Shown: positions 42,824-50,571 of the stretch, one piece after another
How positions within the stretch are numbered: position 1 is the first letter of the stretch
Layout of the letters: each line of letters begins with the position of its first letter
Assembly (NCBI RefSeq): GCF_900107045.1
Contig: NZ_FNON01000004.1
Location: forward strand, 496,001 to 560,000
Length of the DNA: 64,000 nt
Reading direction: 5' to 3'
Origin: Amycolatopsis xylanica
GTDB lineage: Bacteria > Actinomycetota > Actinomycetes > Mycobacteriales > Pseudonocardiaceae
Made by a program: the position numbers and the translations under genes
Notes under the pieces: generated by a model
Database searches by the model: none
What the model was told of the DNA's origin: nothing
Seen by the model: only the letters and a program-made list of their open reading frames with translations

Positions 42824-44290
42824 ATGTCTCAGACCACTTATTCGCGACGGAACCTGTTCCGCTTCGGCGCCAAAAGCACCCAAACCAAAGCGGCTTCGAC
42901 GCTGCGCCCGCTCGGCCGTCACCTCGCCTACGGTGCCGATCCTGCCAAGCAGGTCGTGATCTCCTGGCAGGAGCTGACCAAGGTCACCGGCCCGTACGTG
43001 CGGATCTCCACCACCCCTGGCAACTTCGGCCAGCCCATCGCCGCCGAGGTCCGCACGCTCGAAAGCCAGCTCTCGTGGCAGAAACCGGATCACGACTTCC
43101 CGCCGCACACACCGCCGACGACCCAGTACTTCCTGCACGCCAAACTCGACAACCTGACGCCGGACACCAGGTACTACTACGTCGTCGGCCACCAGTCCTA
43201 CGACCCGACCACCACCGGCCGCTCCGACGAGATCGCCAGCTTCCGCACGGCGGGCGGCACCGGCCCGTTCTCGTTCACCGCGTTCGGCGACCAGGGCGTC
43301 GGTTACAACGCGCGCAGGCTCAACAGCATGGTCGCGGACCTCGCGCCCGCCTTCAACCTCGCCATGGGCAACCTCAGCTACGCCATCTACGAGGGCGACC
43401 CCGGCAACGAGGGCGCCCACACGAGCAAGGACAAGTACGACGCCCGCATCTGGGATTCCTTCTTCGCCCAGAACGAGATCGTCGCCGCGGGCATCCCGTG
43501 GATGATCTCACTCGGGAACCGCGAGATGGAGGATTGGTATTCCGGCAACGGTTATGGCGGCGTCAAGGCGCGTTTCACCATGCCGGACAACGCCTGGAGC
43601 GGCTCGACCGGCGTCTACTCGTGGCGGTACCGGAACGTCGGACTGCTGAGCCTGGACGGCAACGACATCTGCTACCGCAACACGGGGAACCTCGACTACA
43701 GCGGGGGCAAGCAGCTCAGCTGGCTCGACAGTCAGCTCGGCAAGTTCCGCGCCGATCCGTCGATCGAGTTCATCGTCGTCTACTGCCACCACGCCACGTA
43801 CACGACAGCCGACGCGGGCGGCGCCGAAACGCTCGCCCAGCAGAAATGGGCGCCCTTGTTCGACAAGTACAAAGTGGACTTGGTGCTCAACGCGCACAAC
43901 CGGCTTTACGAGCGCACGGACCCGATCCGCGCGGGCAAAGCCACAAAACAGGTGAAACCGCGCGGAACGGTCAACTCGGTCTCGGACGGGACCACGTACA
44001 TCACGGCCGGTGGCGGCGGGCAGAACCTGGACACGTTCTTCAAGAAGATCGCCGAGTCCTATCTGGACCATGAGACCAGCGTGAGTTCCACGTCGATGAA
44101 GACCTACAAGAAGGGAAGCTCGTCCTACACCGAAACCAAGGTGACCTGGTCCCGGGTGCGCTACCGCGGCTACGGCCTGGTCGCGGTCGACGTCACCCCG
44201 GCCGCGAACGGCGTCCCCGGCCAGCTCAAGGTGCGCGCGTTCGCCGACGACGGCACCCAGGTCGACGAGGTCACCATCAAACGCGCCTGA
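42824..44290 (+). CDS. Tandem paralogue of the phosphatase with degenerate metal site and signal
   Basis: The 488-residue protein resembles 41233-42807 throughout and starts 16 bp after it (GGAAGG ribosome site). 'FGDQG' (D156) and 'YCHH' (H322) remain. But Asp226 of the first copy is Asn183 ('MGNLSY'), His271 is Arg233 ('GNREM'), and 'GHNH' is 'AHNR' (A357, R360). Loss of three conserved metal-site residues makes phosphatase activity doubtful. The N-terminus keeps 'SRRNLFRFG' but lacks the hydrophobic core of a Tat signal, so export is doubtful too. The frame is intact over its full length, so selection has kept the protein. It may be a binding or partner protein for the first copy. Confidence 0.85.
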   Translation: MSQTTYSRRNLFRFGAKSTQTKAASTLRPLGRHLAYGADPAKQVVISWQELTKVTGPYVRISTTPGNFGQPIAAEVRTLESQLSWQKPDHDFPPHTPPTTQYFLHAKLDNLTPDTRYYYVVGHQSYDPTTTGRSDEIASFRTAGGTGPFSFTAFGDQGVGYNARRLNSMVADLAPAFNLAMGNLSYAIYEGDPGNEGAHTSKDKYDARIWDSFFAQNEIVAAGIPWMISLGNREMEDWYSGNGYGGVKARFTMPDNAWSGSTGVYSWRYRNVGLLSLDGNDICYRNTGNLDYSGGKQLSWLDSQLGKFRADPSIEFIVVYCHHATYTTADAGGAETLAQQKWAPLFDKYKVDLVLNAHNRLYERTDPIRAGKATKQVKPRGTVNSVSDGTTYITAGGGGQNLDTFFKKIAESYLDHETSVSSTSMKTYKKGSSSYTETKVTWSRVRYRGYGLVAVDVTPAANGVPGQLKVRAFADDGTQVDEVTIKRA

Positions 44291-44298
44291 CAGCGGGA

Positions 44299-44363
44299 CC
44301 GGGATAAAGCGGGCTTTATCCCGGGGTGCTTTTCCCCGGGATAAAGCCCGCTTTATCCCGGGG
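44299..44363. terminator. Family E double hairpin between convergent genes
   Basis: Two palindromes, CCGGGATAAAGC-GG-GCTTTATCCCGG (44299-44324) and a CC-centred copy (44334-44363), can also pair with each other around a short T-rich loop (TGCTTTT). It lies between the phosphatase paralogue (plus) and the antiporter (minus), as a bidirectional terminator. The same AT-containing arms occur at 47465. Confidence 0.8.
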
Positions 44364-44371
44364 TCGACCCG

Positions 44372-45943
44372 CTACTCCGCGACTTCGCGGCGGGAAAGCC
44401 GGACCTCCTCGATGTCCAGCTTGTACTGGATCTGGCGCAGGACCGTGTCGTCGATCCGCCGTTCATCGCGCAGACGGATGATCGTGGCCCGCTTGTGCGC
44501 CAGCAACTCCAGGCGCAGTGCCGCGTACTCGGCTTCCGCGCGGTGAACGGCCACGTCCTCGTCGGCCTCCGAGGACTGGAGGTGCGCGCGGTACTCCGCG
44601 ACCGTGCGCGCCACGACCGCTTCGGCGGTGCCAAGCCGTCCGGCGATGCCGGGCATCGCGGCCATCGCCTCTTCGGCCGCGATGCGGGCGGCGAGCGCGC
44701 GCTCCTCGTCGACCGCGGTGTCCGGCTCCAGCCGGGCCCAGCGCACCACGGACGGCAGCACGAGCCCCTGGACCACCAGGGTGACCACGACAACGCCCGC
44801 GGTGACGAAGATGATCGTGTCCCGGTCGGGGAACGGCCTGCCGTCGGCCATCGTCTCCGGCACGGCGAGCGCGGCCGCCAGCGACACCGCTCCGCGGAAC
44901 CCGGACGACGCGCTGAGCACTCTCGGCCTGGCGCCGACGCGGCGCAGCCGTTGCTGCGGGCGCCGGTCGAGCGCGCGGATGAGATAGGGCGTGGTGAACG
45001 TCCAGACGAACCGGCTGCCGATGACCACGGCCGAGATCACACCGACCATGCCGAGCGCGATCGGCACCGGCGTGGTCAGCCCGCGCACGACCGCGTGCGC
45101 CTGCAGTCCGATGAGGACGAACAGCGCCCCGTTGAGCACGAAGGTGGACAGGCTCCAGAACGCCTCGGCCTGGCGCCGCGTGTCCGCGCGGACGACGCGC
45201 GGGCCGACCTGGCTCAGCGTCAGCCCGCAGACCACGACCGCGAGCACGCCGGACGCGTGCACCAGCTCGGCGCAGAGGAAGGCCGCGAACGGGGTGAGCA
45301 GGCTGACCAGGTTCTCGTGCAGCGGGTTGTCGAGCAGCCGCCTGGTCCGCACCGCGAGCCAAGCCACCAGCAGGCCGGACGCCGCGCCGCCGACATAGGC
45401 GATCGCCGACAGCAACGCCACGTTGCCTGGGGTCGCGACCTGCTCGCCGGTGGTGACGCCGACCGCGAGACCGTAGATGACCAGCGCCGTCCCATCGTTG
45501 ACCAGGCTTTCCGCCCGCAGCGTCGTCACCATCCGCCGCGGCAGCGCCCGCGCGATGACGCCGACCGCGGTGGCGTCGGTCGGCGCGAGCGCCGCGCCGA
45601 GCACCCACGCCGGTCCCCAGCCGAGCCCGAGTTCGTGCGCGGCCACCGCCACCACGGCCGCGGTCGCGATGACCAGCGCCGTGCTCGCCAGGATGATGAC
45701 CCGCAGGTTGTTGCGGATCTCGCGCAGCGAGGTGGTGAGGCTTTCCCAGTACAGCAGCGCGGGCAGGAACAGCAGCAGCATCGTCTCCGGCGGCAGGCTG
45801 GCCTTGCGCAGCGCCGGGACGAAGCCCAGCAGGATGCCGGCGACGAGCAGCAGCACCGGCGGGGTGATCCGCAGTTTGGCGGCGGCGGCGCTGCCCAGCA
45901 GGATCGCCACCCCGAGCACCACGACGATCTCGAGGCCGAACAC
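44372..45943 (-). CDS. Na+/H+ antiporter, CPA1 (NhaP) type
   Basis: The 523-residue protein has about 12 membrane helices to residue 400 and a cytoplasmic C-terminal tail of about 110 residues rich in Glu and Arg. Landmarks of CPA1 exchangers are 'LALAPTDATAVGVIAR'-type in helix 5 (here 'GAALAPTDATAVG') and 'LRAESLVNDGTALVIYGLA', with the Asn-Asp pair of the transport site. It exchanges Na+ or K+ for protons for pH and salt balance. The charged C-terminal tail is predicted helical and may be regulatory. It is a single gene between a family E terminator and the oxidoreductase, transcribed in the same direction as the latter, 42 bp after it. Confidence 0.9.
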   Translation of the reverse strand: MFGLEIVVVLGVAILLGSAAAAKLRITPPVLLLVAGILLGFVPALRKASLPPETMLLLFLPALLYWESLTTSLREIRNNLRVIILASTALVIATAAVVAVAAHELGLGWGPAWVLGAALAPTDATAVGVIARALPRRMVTTLRAESLVNDGTALVIYGLAVGVTTGEQVATPGNVALLSAIAYVGGAASGLLVAWLAVRTRRLLDNPLHENLVSLLTPFAAFLCAELVHASGVLAVVVCGLTLSQVGPRVVRADTRRQAEAFWSLSTFVLNGALFVLIGLQAHAVVRGLTTPVPIALGMVGVISAVVIGSRFVWTFTTPYLIRALDRRPQQRLRRVGARPRVLSASSGFRGAVSLAAALAVPETMADGRPFPDRDTIIFVTAGVVVVTLVVQGLVLPSVVRWARLEPDTAVDEERALAARIAAEEAMAAMPGIAGRLGTAEAVVARTVAEYRAHLQSSEADEDVAVHRAEAEYAALRLELLAHKRATIIRLRDERRIDDTVLRQIQYKLDIEEVRLSRREVAE

Positions 45944-45985
45944 GGCGCCTCCTCACGCGACGGACAAATCGCAGGAGAATTTACC

Positions 45986-47392
45986 TCAGCGGCCGAACCA
46001 CTCCGGGATGACTTTTCGGACGAACTCGCTGATGCACTCCAGCGTCGGACCGGAGAGGATCTCGCCGACGAAGTAGACGCCATCGCGCCCCTGGCTCGCT
46101 TCCACCTCGCCGAACCAGCCGTCACGCAGCGCGGCCGCGCTCGGGTACGCGGGCCATTCGGCGATGGTCTCGGCGATCAACTCGGGATCGCGGAAGAGGA
46201 AGAGGCTCTCCTTGGCTAGCGCCCACGCCTGCTCGTCCGAGATGGAGAGGTCCGAGTTGCTGAAGCACACCCAATACGGCCCGGCGTGCTGCTTGTTGAC
46301 CGCGGTCACGCGGTGCAGCGACTGCTCGGGGTCGGTGTCGGTGTAGCTGCCGTACGGGTCGATCACCCAGAACCCGAGCTGGTCCTTGGGGAACTCGATG
46401 AGCTCCTCCCCCGCCCGGACGAGATAGCTGCGCGTCCAGGTGCGCGGGCAATTCTTCTCCGAGAACAGATCGCCGGGCAGGAACTCCCGGATCTGGGACG
46501 GCCGTGCGGTCACGATCACGCTCGCGTAGGTCTTGCTGTGTTCGGCGCCGCCGTCCTGCCAGGTGACTCGGCGGCCGTCCACCCGGGTGACCCGGGCGCC
46601 GGTCGTGACGGTGAGGTCGTGGTCGTCGGCGATGCGCCGCAGAAAGCTGATGAACCCGCGCGGGAAGCTGCGGGCGATCGGTCTTCGCGAGTCGATCTGC
46701 GCGCGCAGTGACGGCGGCATCCGGTCGAGCAACGCCTGTCTGTCCGCCGGATAGACGGCGAGCAGCAGCTTCGCCAGCTGCGACACGTGGCCGGAGATGT
46801 GCGCGTTGATGTTGATGACGGTCTCGGCGGGCTGGCGCGGCCTGCGCATGTTGGCGTAGAGCGCGATGCCTTGCAGGATCTCGCCGACCAGCGGGGCGTG
46901 CCGCGCCCGGTAGGTCTCCCAGGTTTCGCCCGCGGGCCCGTCGAAGGCCAGGCCGCCCAGGCCGGGACCCCGCCGCTCGCGGACCGCGCGTTCGATGATC
47001 GTCCACGCCTCGGCGAGCTGGTCGACCGCTTGCAGCGGCGTCAAGCTCTGCAGCAGCGGCACGAAATGCGGCGGTATGGCCACGACCGGCTTGCCCGACT
47101 CGGACCGCGAGACGAAGTACAACGCCTCGGTCTGCAGCTCGACCGGGTGCCTGCTGGTCAGCTCCTCGACGGCTGTACCCGCCATGTCCGGGCCGAAATC
47201 CTGCTGGCCGAGCAGATGTGCTTGGAAGTCGTAGACCTGGCCATCGACGGTGACGGTTTCGCTGTAGCCGCCAAGCCGCGCGCCCGCTTCGAGGACGTCG
47301 ATGTCCCGATAGCCGAGTTCACGCAGCTTGGCCGCGACGAGGATGCCGCTCTGCCCGCCGCCCACCACGCACACCGGTGCGGAGAAATCCAT
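45986..47392 (-). CDS. FAD-dependent oxidoreductase (amine-oxidase/desaturase fold)
   Basis: From the ATG at 47392 the protein has 468 residues. The N-terminal 'VCVVGGGQSGILVAAKLRELG' is a Rossmann dinucleotide site, followed by 'VLEAGARLGGYSETV', the acidic end plus GG doublet of the amine oxidase/phytoene desaturase family. The C-terminal 'GVYFVGEIL' region completes FAD binding. The substrate domain in between is not recognised. It lies downstream of a P450-ferredoxin pair in the same direction, but a perfect 21-bp-arm hairpin separates them. It could oxidise a small lipid or act with the P450; it is not a typical ferredoxin reductase. Confidence 0.8.
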   Translation of the reverse strand: MDFSAPVCVVGGGQSGILVAAKLRELGYRDIDVLEAGARLGGYSETVTVDGQVYDFQAHLLGQQDFGPDMAGTAVEELTSRHPVELQTEALYFVSRSESGKPVVAIPPHFVPLLQSLTPLQAVDQLAEAWTIIERAVRERRGPGLGGLAFDGPAGETWETYRARHAPLVGEILQGIALYANMRRPRQPAETVININAHISGHVSQLAKLLLAVYPADRQALLDRMPPSLRAQIDSRRPIARSFPRGFISFLRRIADDHDLTVTTGARVTRVDGRRVTWQDGGAEHSKTYASVIVTARPSQIREFLPGDLFSEKNCPRTWTRSYLVRAGEELIEFPKDQLGFWVIDPYGSYTDTDPEQSLHRVTAVNKQHAGPYWVCFSNSDLSISDEQAWALAKESLFLFRDPELIAETIAEWPAYPSAAALRDGWFGEVEASQGRDGVYFVGEILSGPTLECISEFVRKVIPEWFGR

Positions 47393-47464
47393 GACGGTCA
47401 ACCCTGCCCATGGCCGGGGTACTCGTCGACCGGCCACCAGAGTGATGACGCAGCGTGACCCCAC

Positions 47465-47516
47465 CCCGGGATAAAGCGGGCTAAATCCCGCGGAGTTTAG
47501 CCCGCTTTATCCCGGG
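47465..47516. terminator. Family E long hairpin after the P450-ferredoxin unit
   Basis: Perfect 21-nt arms (47465-47485 and 47496-47516) flank TCCCGCGGAG. The outer part is CCCGGGATAAAGCGGGC as at 44299. It begins 2 bp after the ferredoxin stop (minus strand) and probably ends that transcript. Confidence 0.8.
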
Positions 47517-47518
47517 TC

Positions 47519-47716
47519 TCAGGCGTCGAGCAGGCGGATGGCCGCGACCGGGCACTGGAGTTCGCTCTCCCTGGCCAGGGCGTGCTGCGCGGGCGGCGGC
47601 TCGGCGTCGATCACGACGACGAGCCCGTCCTCCTCACGCTGGTCGAAGATCTCGGGAGCCGTCAGCACGCACTGTCCTGATGAGACACACTTGCCGGTGT
47701 CGGCGGTGACCTTCAT
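47519..47716 (-). CDS. [3Fe-4S] ferredoxin, P450 partner
   Basis: From the ATG at 47716 (GGGAGGAA upstream) the protein has 65 residues. 'GKCVSSGQC' plus the later 'QCPVAAI' give the C-x5-C ... C-P pattern of small [3Fe-4S] ferredoxins that feed electrons to bacterial P450s; the fourth cluster Cys is replaced. 'DQREEDGLVVVID' is the usual acidic middle. It starts 11 bp after the P450 gene and is co-transcribed with it. The reductase is not in the operon. Confidence 0.93.
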   Translation of the reverse strand: MKVTADTGKCVSSGQCVLTAPEIFDQREEDGLVVVIDAEPPPAQHALARESELQCPVAAIRLLDA

Positions 47717-47727
47717 TCTTCCTCCCT

Positions 47728-48942
47728 TCACAGGAAAACGGGCACGCTGCGGACCCCGCCCGCGATCTTGTCCGAGCGGACGGCGATCTCGTCGACGCCC
47801 ACCCCGAGGCGCAGGTTCGGGAACCGGCGGAACAGCGCGGGGAACACGGTGCGCAGTTCCGTGCGGGCCAGGTTCGCGCCGATGCAGACGTGGGCGCCGT
47901 GGCCGAACGCGATGTGGACATTGGGCGTGCGGGTCGGGTCGAACTCGTCCGGGTCGGCGAAGACCGAGCTGTCACGGTTGGCCGCGTCGCTGGAAACCAG
48001 CACCGCGTCACCGCGCGCGATGCGGACACCGGCGATCTCGACGTCCTCGCGGGCGTACCGCAGCAGGCCGCCGGTCGCACTGGTGGCCGACAGGCGCAGG
48101 ATCTCCTCGACCGTCTGCTGGACCTGGCCTTCGGGATCGGCGACGAACCGGTCACGCCGGTCCAGATCGCTGAGCAGGAACATGGTGCCGAGCGCGATCC
48201 GGGTCGACGTGGTCTCGTGGCCCGCGAACAGCAGGCCAGCGGCCTGGCGGGCGAGGTCGTCGTCGGTGAAGGTCGGGTCTTCGGCCTGCACGGCGACCAT
48301 GTCCGAGATGACGTCGGGCTGCGGGTCCTTGCGCTTCTTCTCGGCCAGCGAAAGCGTGTAGGCCTTGAACTCCTCCATCGCCGTCTCGCCGTCGGTGCCG
48401 CCGTCGAGGATGGAGATGCGCTCGGACAGGCTGCCGAAGTAGTCGCGGTCCTCGAACGGCACGCCGAGCAGCTCGCAGATCACCATGACCGGCAAGGGAA
48501 ACGCGAGCAGCGCGGTCAGGTCGATCGGCTCGCCGGGGTTCGCGTCCTGCGAGGCCCGCATGTCGTCGAGACAGCTCTCGGTGAGCTCGTTGATGTGCTC
48601 GCCGAGAGCTCGCATGCGCGGCGCGGAGAACGCGGGCGCGAGCATCCGGCGCAACCGCTTGTGGTCGCGCTCCTCATGGTCGAACTCCCCGGTCGGCCCG
48701 CTCAGCAGCGCCGCGTCCGAGATGCGCGCCGCGTTGTCGGGGTCGGGGTGGGAGCGGCCGAACCTGGTGTCGCGGAACACTTCCCTGGCATGCTCGTAGG
48801 AGGTCACCAGCCAGGCGAGGTCACCGGCCGGGGTGACCACTTTGGACAGTGGGCCACGGTCGCGCAGCCGGGCGAACAGCGGCGCGATCTCCAGCGCGTT
48901 CCGCCGCTCGAAGGGTAGGTGGGGGGCTTCGGTGGTGGTCAT
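47728..48942 (-). CDS. Cytochrome P450 (class I)
   Basis: From the ATG at 48942 the protein has 404 residues, normal for soluble actinobacterial P450s. It has the I-helix oxygen-binding 'LLFAGHETTS', K-helix 'EEILR' (ExxR), and heme loop 'FGHGAHVCIGANLARTEL' with the Cys thiolate ligand. It most resembles the CYP105/107 type that hydroxylates macrolides, steroids or xenobiotics; the substrate cannot be read. Its start overlaps the stop of a PadR regulator by 4 bp and a ferredoxin follows, so it is controlled as a PadR-P450-ferredoxin operon. Confidence 0.95.
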   Translation of the reverse strand: MTTTEAPHLPFERRNALEIAPLFARLRDRGPLSKVVTPAGDLAWLVTSYEHAREVFRDTRFGRSHPDPDNAARISDAALLSGPTGEFDHEERDHKRLRRMLAPAFSAPRMRALGEHINELTESCLDDMRASQDANPGEPIDLTALLAFPLPVMVICELLGVPFEDRDYFGSLSERISILDGGTDGETAMEEFKAYTLSLAEKKRKDPQPDVISDMVAVQAEDPTFTDDDLARQAAGLLFAGHETTSTRIALGTMFLLSDLDRRDRFVADPEGQVQQTVEEILRLSATSATGGLLRYAREDVEIAGVRIARGDAVLVSSDAANRDSSVFADPDEFDPTRTPNVHIAFGHGAHVCIGANLARTELRTVFPALFRRFPNLRLGVGVDEIAVRSDKIAGGVRSVPVFL

Positions 48943-49454
48943 CGGTTCTCCTCGACGTTCGCCTGCGAGCGCAACGTGGCCAGCCACGCTCGTTCTTCGG
49001 TGAGCCTGCGGCCGACCTCGCCCAGCACGACGGCCGTCCACGGATCCGCCTGCGCGGCGGCGAGCGCGGCCAGCCGGTCCCGCTCGGCCGCGATGGCGCG
49101 GTCCCGCGTATCCAGCACGGCCAGCCGCTCGCCGCCGCTCAGCCTGCTGAAATTCCCCACCCTGGCAAGGAATTCAGGCTCGTTGAGCGCCAGCTCCTCG
49201 GGAAAGTCGGCGAGCATGTCGCGCAGCAGCTCCAGCCCGACCTCGGTGATCTCGTACACGTGCCGCGGCGGCTTGGTCTCCTGATCGGCCGCGGTGCGCG
49301 TGACCGCCCCGGCGTCCACGAACCGCCGCAGCGTCGGGTACAGCGAGTTGTTCGAGAGCGTGCGCCCGGTTGACGCCTCGACCTCTTTGCGCAGCTCATA
49401 GCCGTGCAGCGGTTCTTTGGCCAGCCGCGACAGCAACACGATCTCGATCCACAC
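48939..49454 (-). CDS. PadR-family transcriptional regulator
   Basis: The GTG at 49454 gives 171 residues ('MWIEIVLLSRLAKEPLHGYELRKEVEA'). The N-terminal winged helix has the PadR hallmark 'HGYEL' and 'NNSLYPTLRRFVDAGAV'; the C-terminal part (about 95-171) is a coiled dimerisation region. PadR proteins repress their own operon and release it on binding a ligand, often a phenolic compound or drug. A 21-bp palindrome overlaps the start codon. It precedes the P450 in one operon, so the P450 is probably inducible by its substrate. Confidence 0.88.
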   Translation of the reverse strand: MWIEIVLLSRLAKEPLHGYELRKEVEASTGRTLSNNSLYPTLRRFVDAGAVTRTAADQETKPPRHVYEITEVGLELLRDMLADFPEELALNEPEFLARVGNFSRLSGGERLAVLDTRDRAIAAERDRLAALAAAQADPWTAVVLGEVGRRLTEERAWLATLRSQANVEENR

Positions 49455-49473
49455 TAGGTCACCGTAACCTAGT
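49453..49473. promoter_or_regulatory. PadR operator candidate overlapping the padR start
   Basis: ACTAGGT (49453-49459), seven bases, ACCTAGT (49467-49473). The palindrome covers the proposed GTG start at 49452-49454, so a bound repressor would block an almost leaderless transcript. Confidence 0.6.
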
Positions 49474-49590
49474 CTCCAGTGACACCGCAACAACGCTAAG
49501 TCACTTTTGGTGGGAAAGTCTCTTTCCGCCCGATCGAGTCCGGAACCGGGTCCCTCGCTGCGTGACCAAGCTCGGATCAGAGTTGTGTCG

Positions 49591-49641
49591 GCGCGAGTGG
49601 TACCTCTGCTGCGTCTAACGGAGCAGAGGTACCACTCGCGC
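49591..49641. repeat. Family B palindrome, copy 3
   Basis: Perfect 20-nt arms GCGCGAGTGGTACCTCTGCT (49591-49610) and complement (49622-49641) enclose GCGTCTAACGG. It lies between the hydrolase stop (49711) and padR, in a gap 49474-49710 with no gene. Confidence 0.85.
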
Positions 49642-49710
49642 AAGCCCTGTCGCGCCACATCGTCGGTTCAGACGGCCGCGAAGGCACACCACCCTCAATA
49701 ACGCTCACCG

Positions 49711-50571
49711 TCACACAGGTGGCGTTTGTGCGCTTACCCGATGCCCGAAGCGGCGGATGTGGCCGGCGATGACGACGGCATGGTCTTCGAGCGCGAAGTG
49801 GCCGGTGTCGAGCAGGTGCAGCTCGACGTTCGTGAGGTCGCGTGTGTACGGATGCGCGCCCGACTCGGGGAAGATCTCGTCGTTGCGGCCCCAGACGATC
49901 AACGTCGGCGGCTGCGAGGTGCGGAAGTACTCGTGCCATTCCGCGTACCGCTCGGGGTTCGAGCGGTAGTCGACCAGCAGGTCCAGCATGATCTCCTTCG
50001 CGCCAGGTCGGTTGAGGAGCGCGCGCTGCAGCACCCAGCTGTGCGGGCTGATCGCCGACGGGTCCGCGGTGCCATGCGTGTAGTTCCACTCCAGCGCCTG
50101 GTCCGACATGGCCACCTCGGCGAACGCCGCGCGGTTCTCCGGCGACGGGTCGGCCCACAGCTTGCGCGGAGTCGCCCAAAAACTGTCCGGGAGCCCCTCC
50201 TCGTAGGCGTTGGCGTTCTGCACGACCAGGAACGTGACCCGGTCCGGGTGCTTGGCCGCCAGCCGGAAGCCGACCGGGCCGCCGAAATCCTGCATGTACA
50301 AGGCATAGCGCTCGAGTCCGAGACGCGCGGTGAACTTCTCGATGACGTCGGCGAGGCTGTCGAAGGTGTACGTGAAGTCCGTCGGCGCGCCGCTGTGGCC
50401 GAAGCCGGGATAGTCCGGCGCGATCAGGTGGAAGTCGTCGGCCAGCAGCGGCAGCAGGTCGCGGAACATGTACGACGAAGCCGGGAAACCGTGCAGGAGC
50501 AGCAGAACCGGCTTGCCGCGCTCGCCGGCTTCACGGTAGAAGATCGGCAGGCCGTCGATTTCGATCATCAT
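49711..50571 (-). CDS. Alpha/beta hydrolase with Asp nucleophile (epoxide hydrolase/dehalogenase-like)
   Basis: The 286-residue protein has the oxyanion 'LLLHGFPASSYMFRDLLPLLA', nucleophile elbow 'YMQDFGGPVG' (Asp95), acid in 'VWGRNDEIFP' and His in 'LDTGHFALEDH'. An Asp nucleophile marks the epoxide hydrolase/haloalkane dehalogenase branch. The Trp that stabilises halide in dehalogenases ('QDWG') is Phe here, so an epoxide, ester or other substrate is as likely. It overlaps the MFS gene by 41 bp; AAGGAG inside the MFS frame serves as its ribosome site. Transport plus hydrolysis points to handling of one foreign compound. Confidence 0.85.
   Translation of the reverse strand: MMIEIDGLPIFYREAGERGKPVLLLLHGFPASSYMFRDLLPLLADDFHLIAPDYPGFGHSGAPTDFTYTFDSLADVIEKFTARLGLERYALYMQDFGGPVGFRLAAKHPDRVTFLVVQNANAYEEGLPDSFWATPRKLWADPSPENRAAFAEVAMSDQALEWNYTHGTADPSAISPHSWVLQRALLNRPGAKEIMLDLLVDYRSNPERYAEWHEYFRTSQPPTLIVWGRNDEIFPESGAHPYTRDLTNVELHLLDTGHFALEDHAVVIAGHIRRFGHRVSAQTPPV

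Noticed and set aside
49711..50571. True haloalkane dehalogenase
   Set aside because: The Trp after the nucleophilic Asp that stabilises halide is Phe, so only the broader Asp-nucleophile hydrolase family is claimed.
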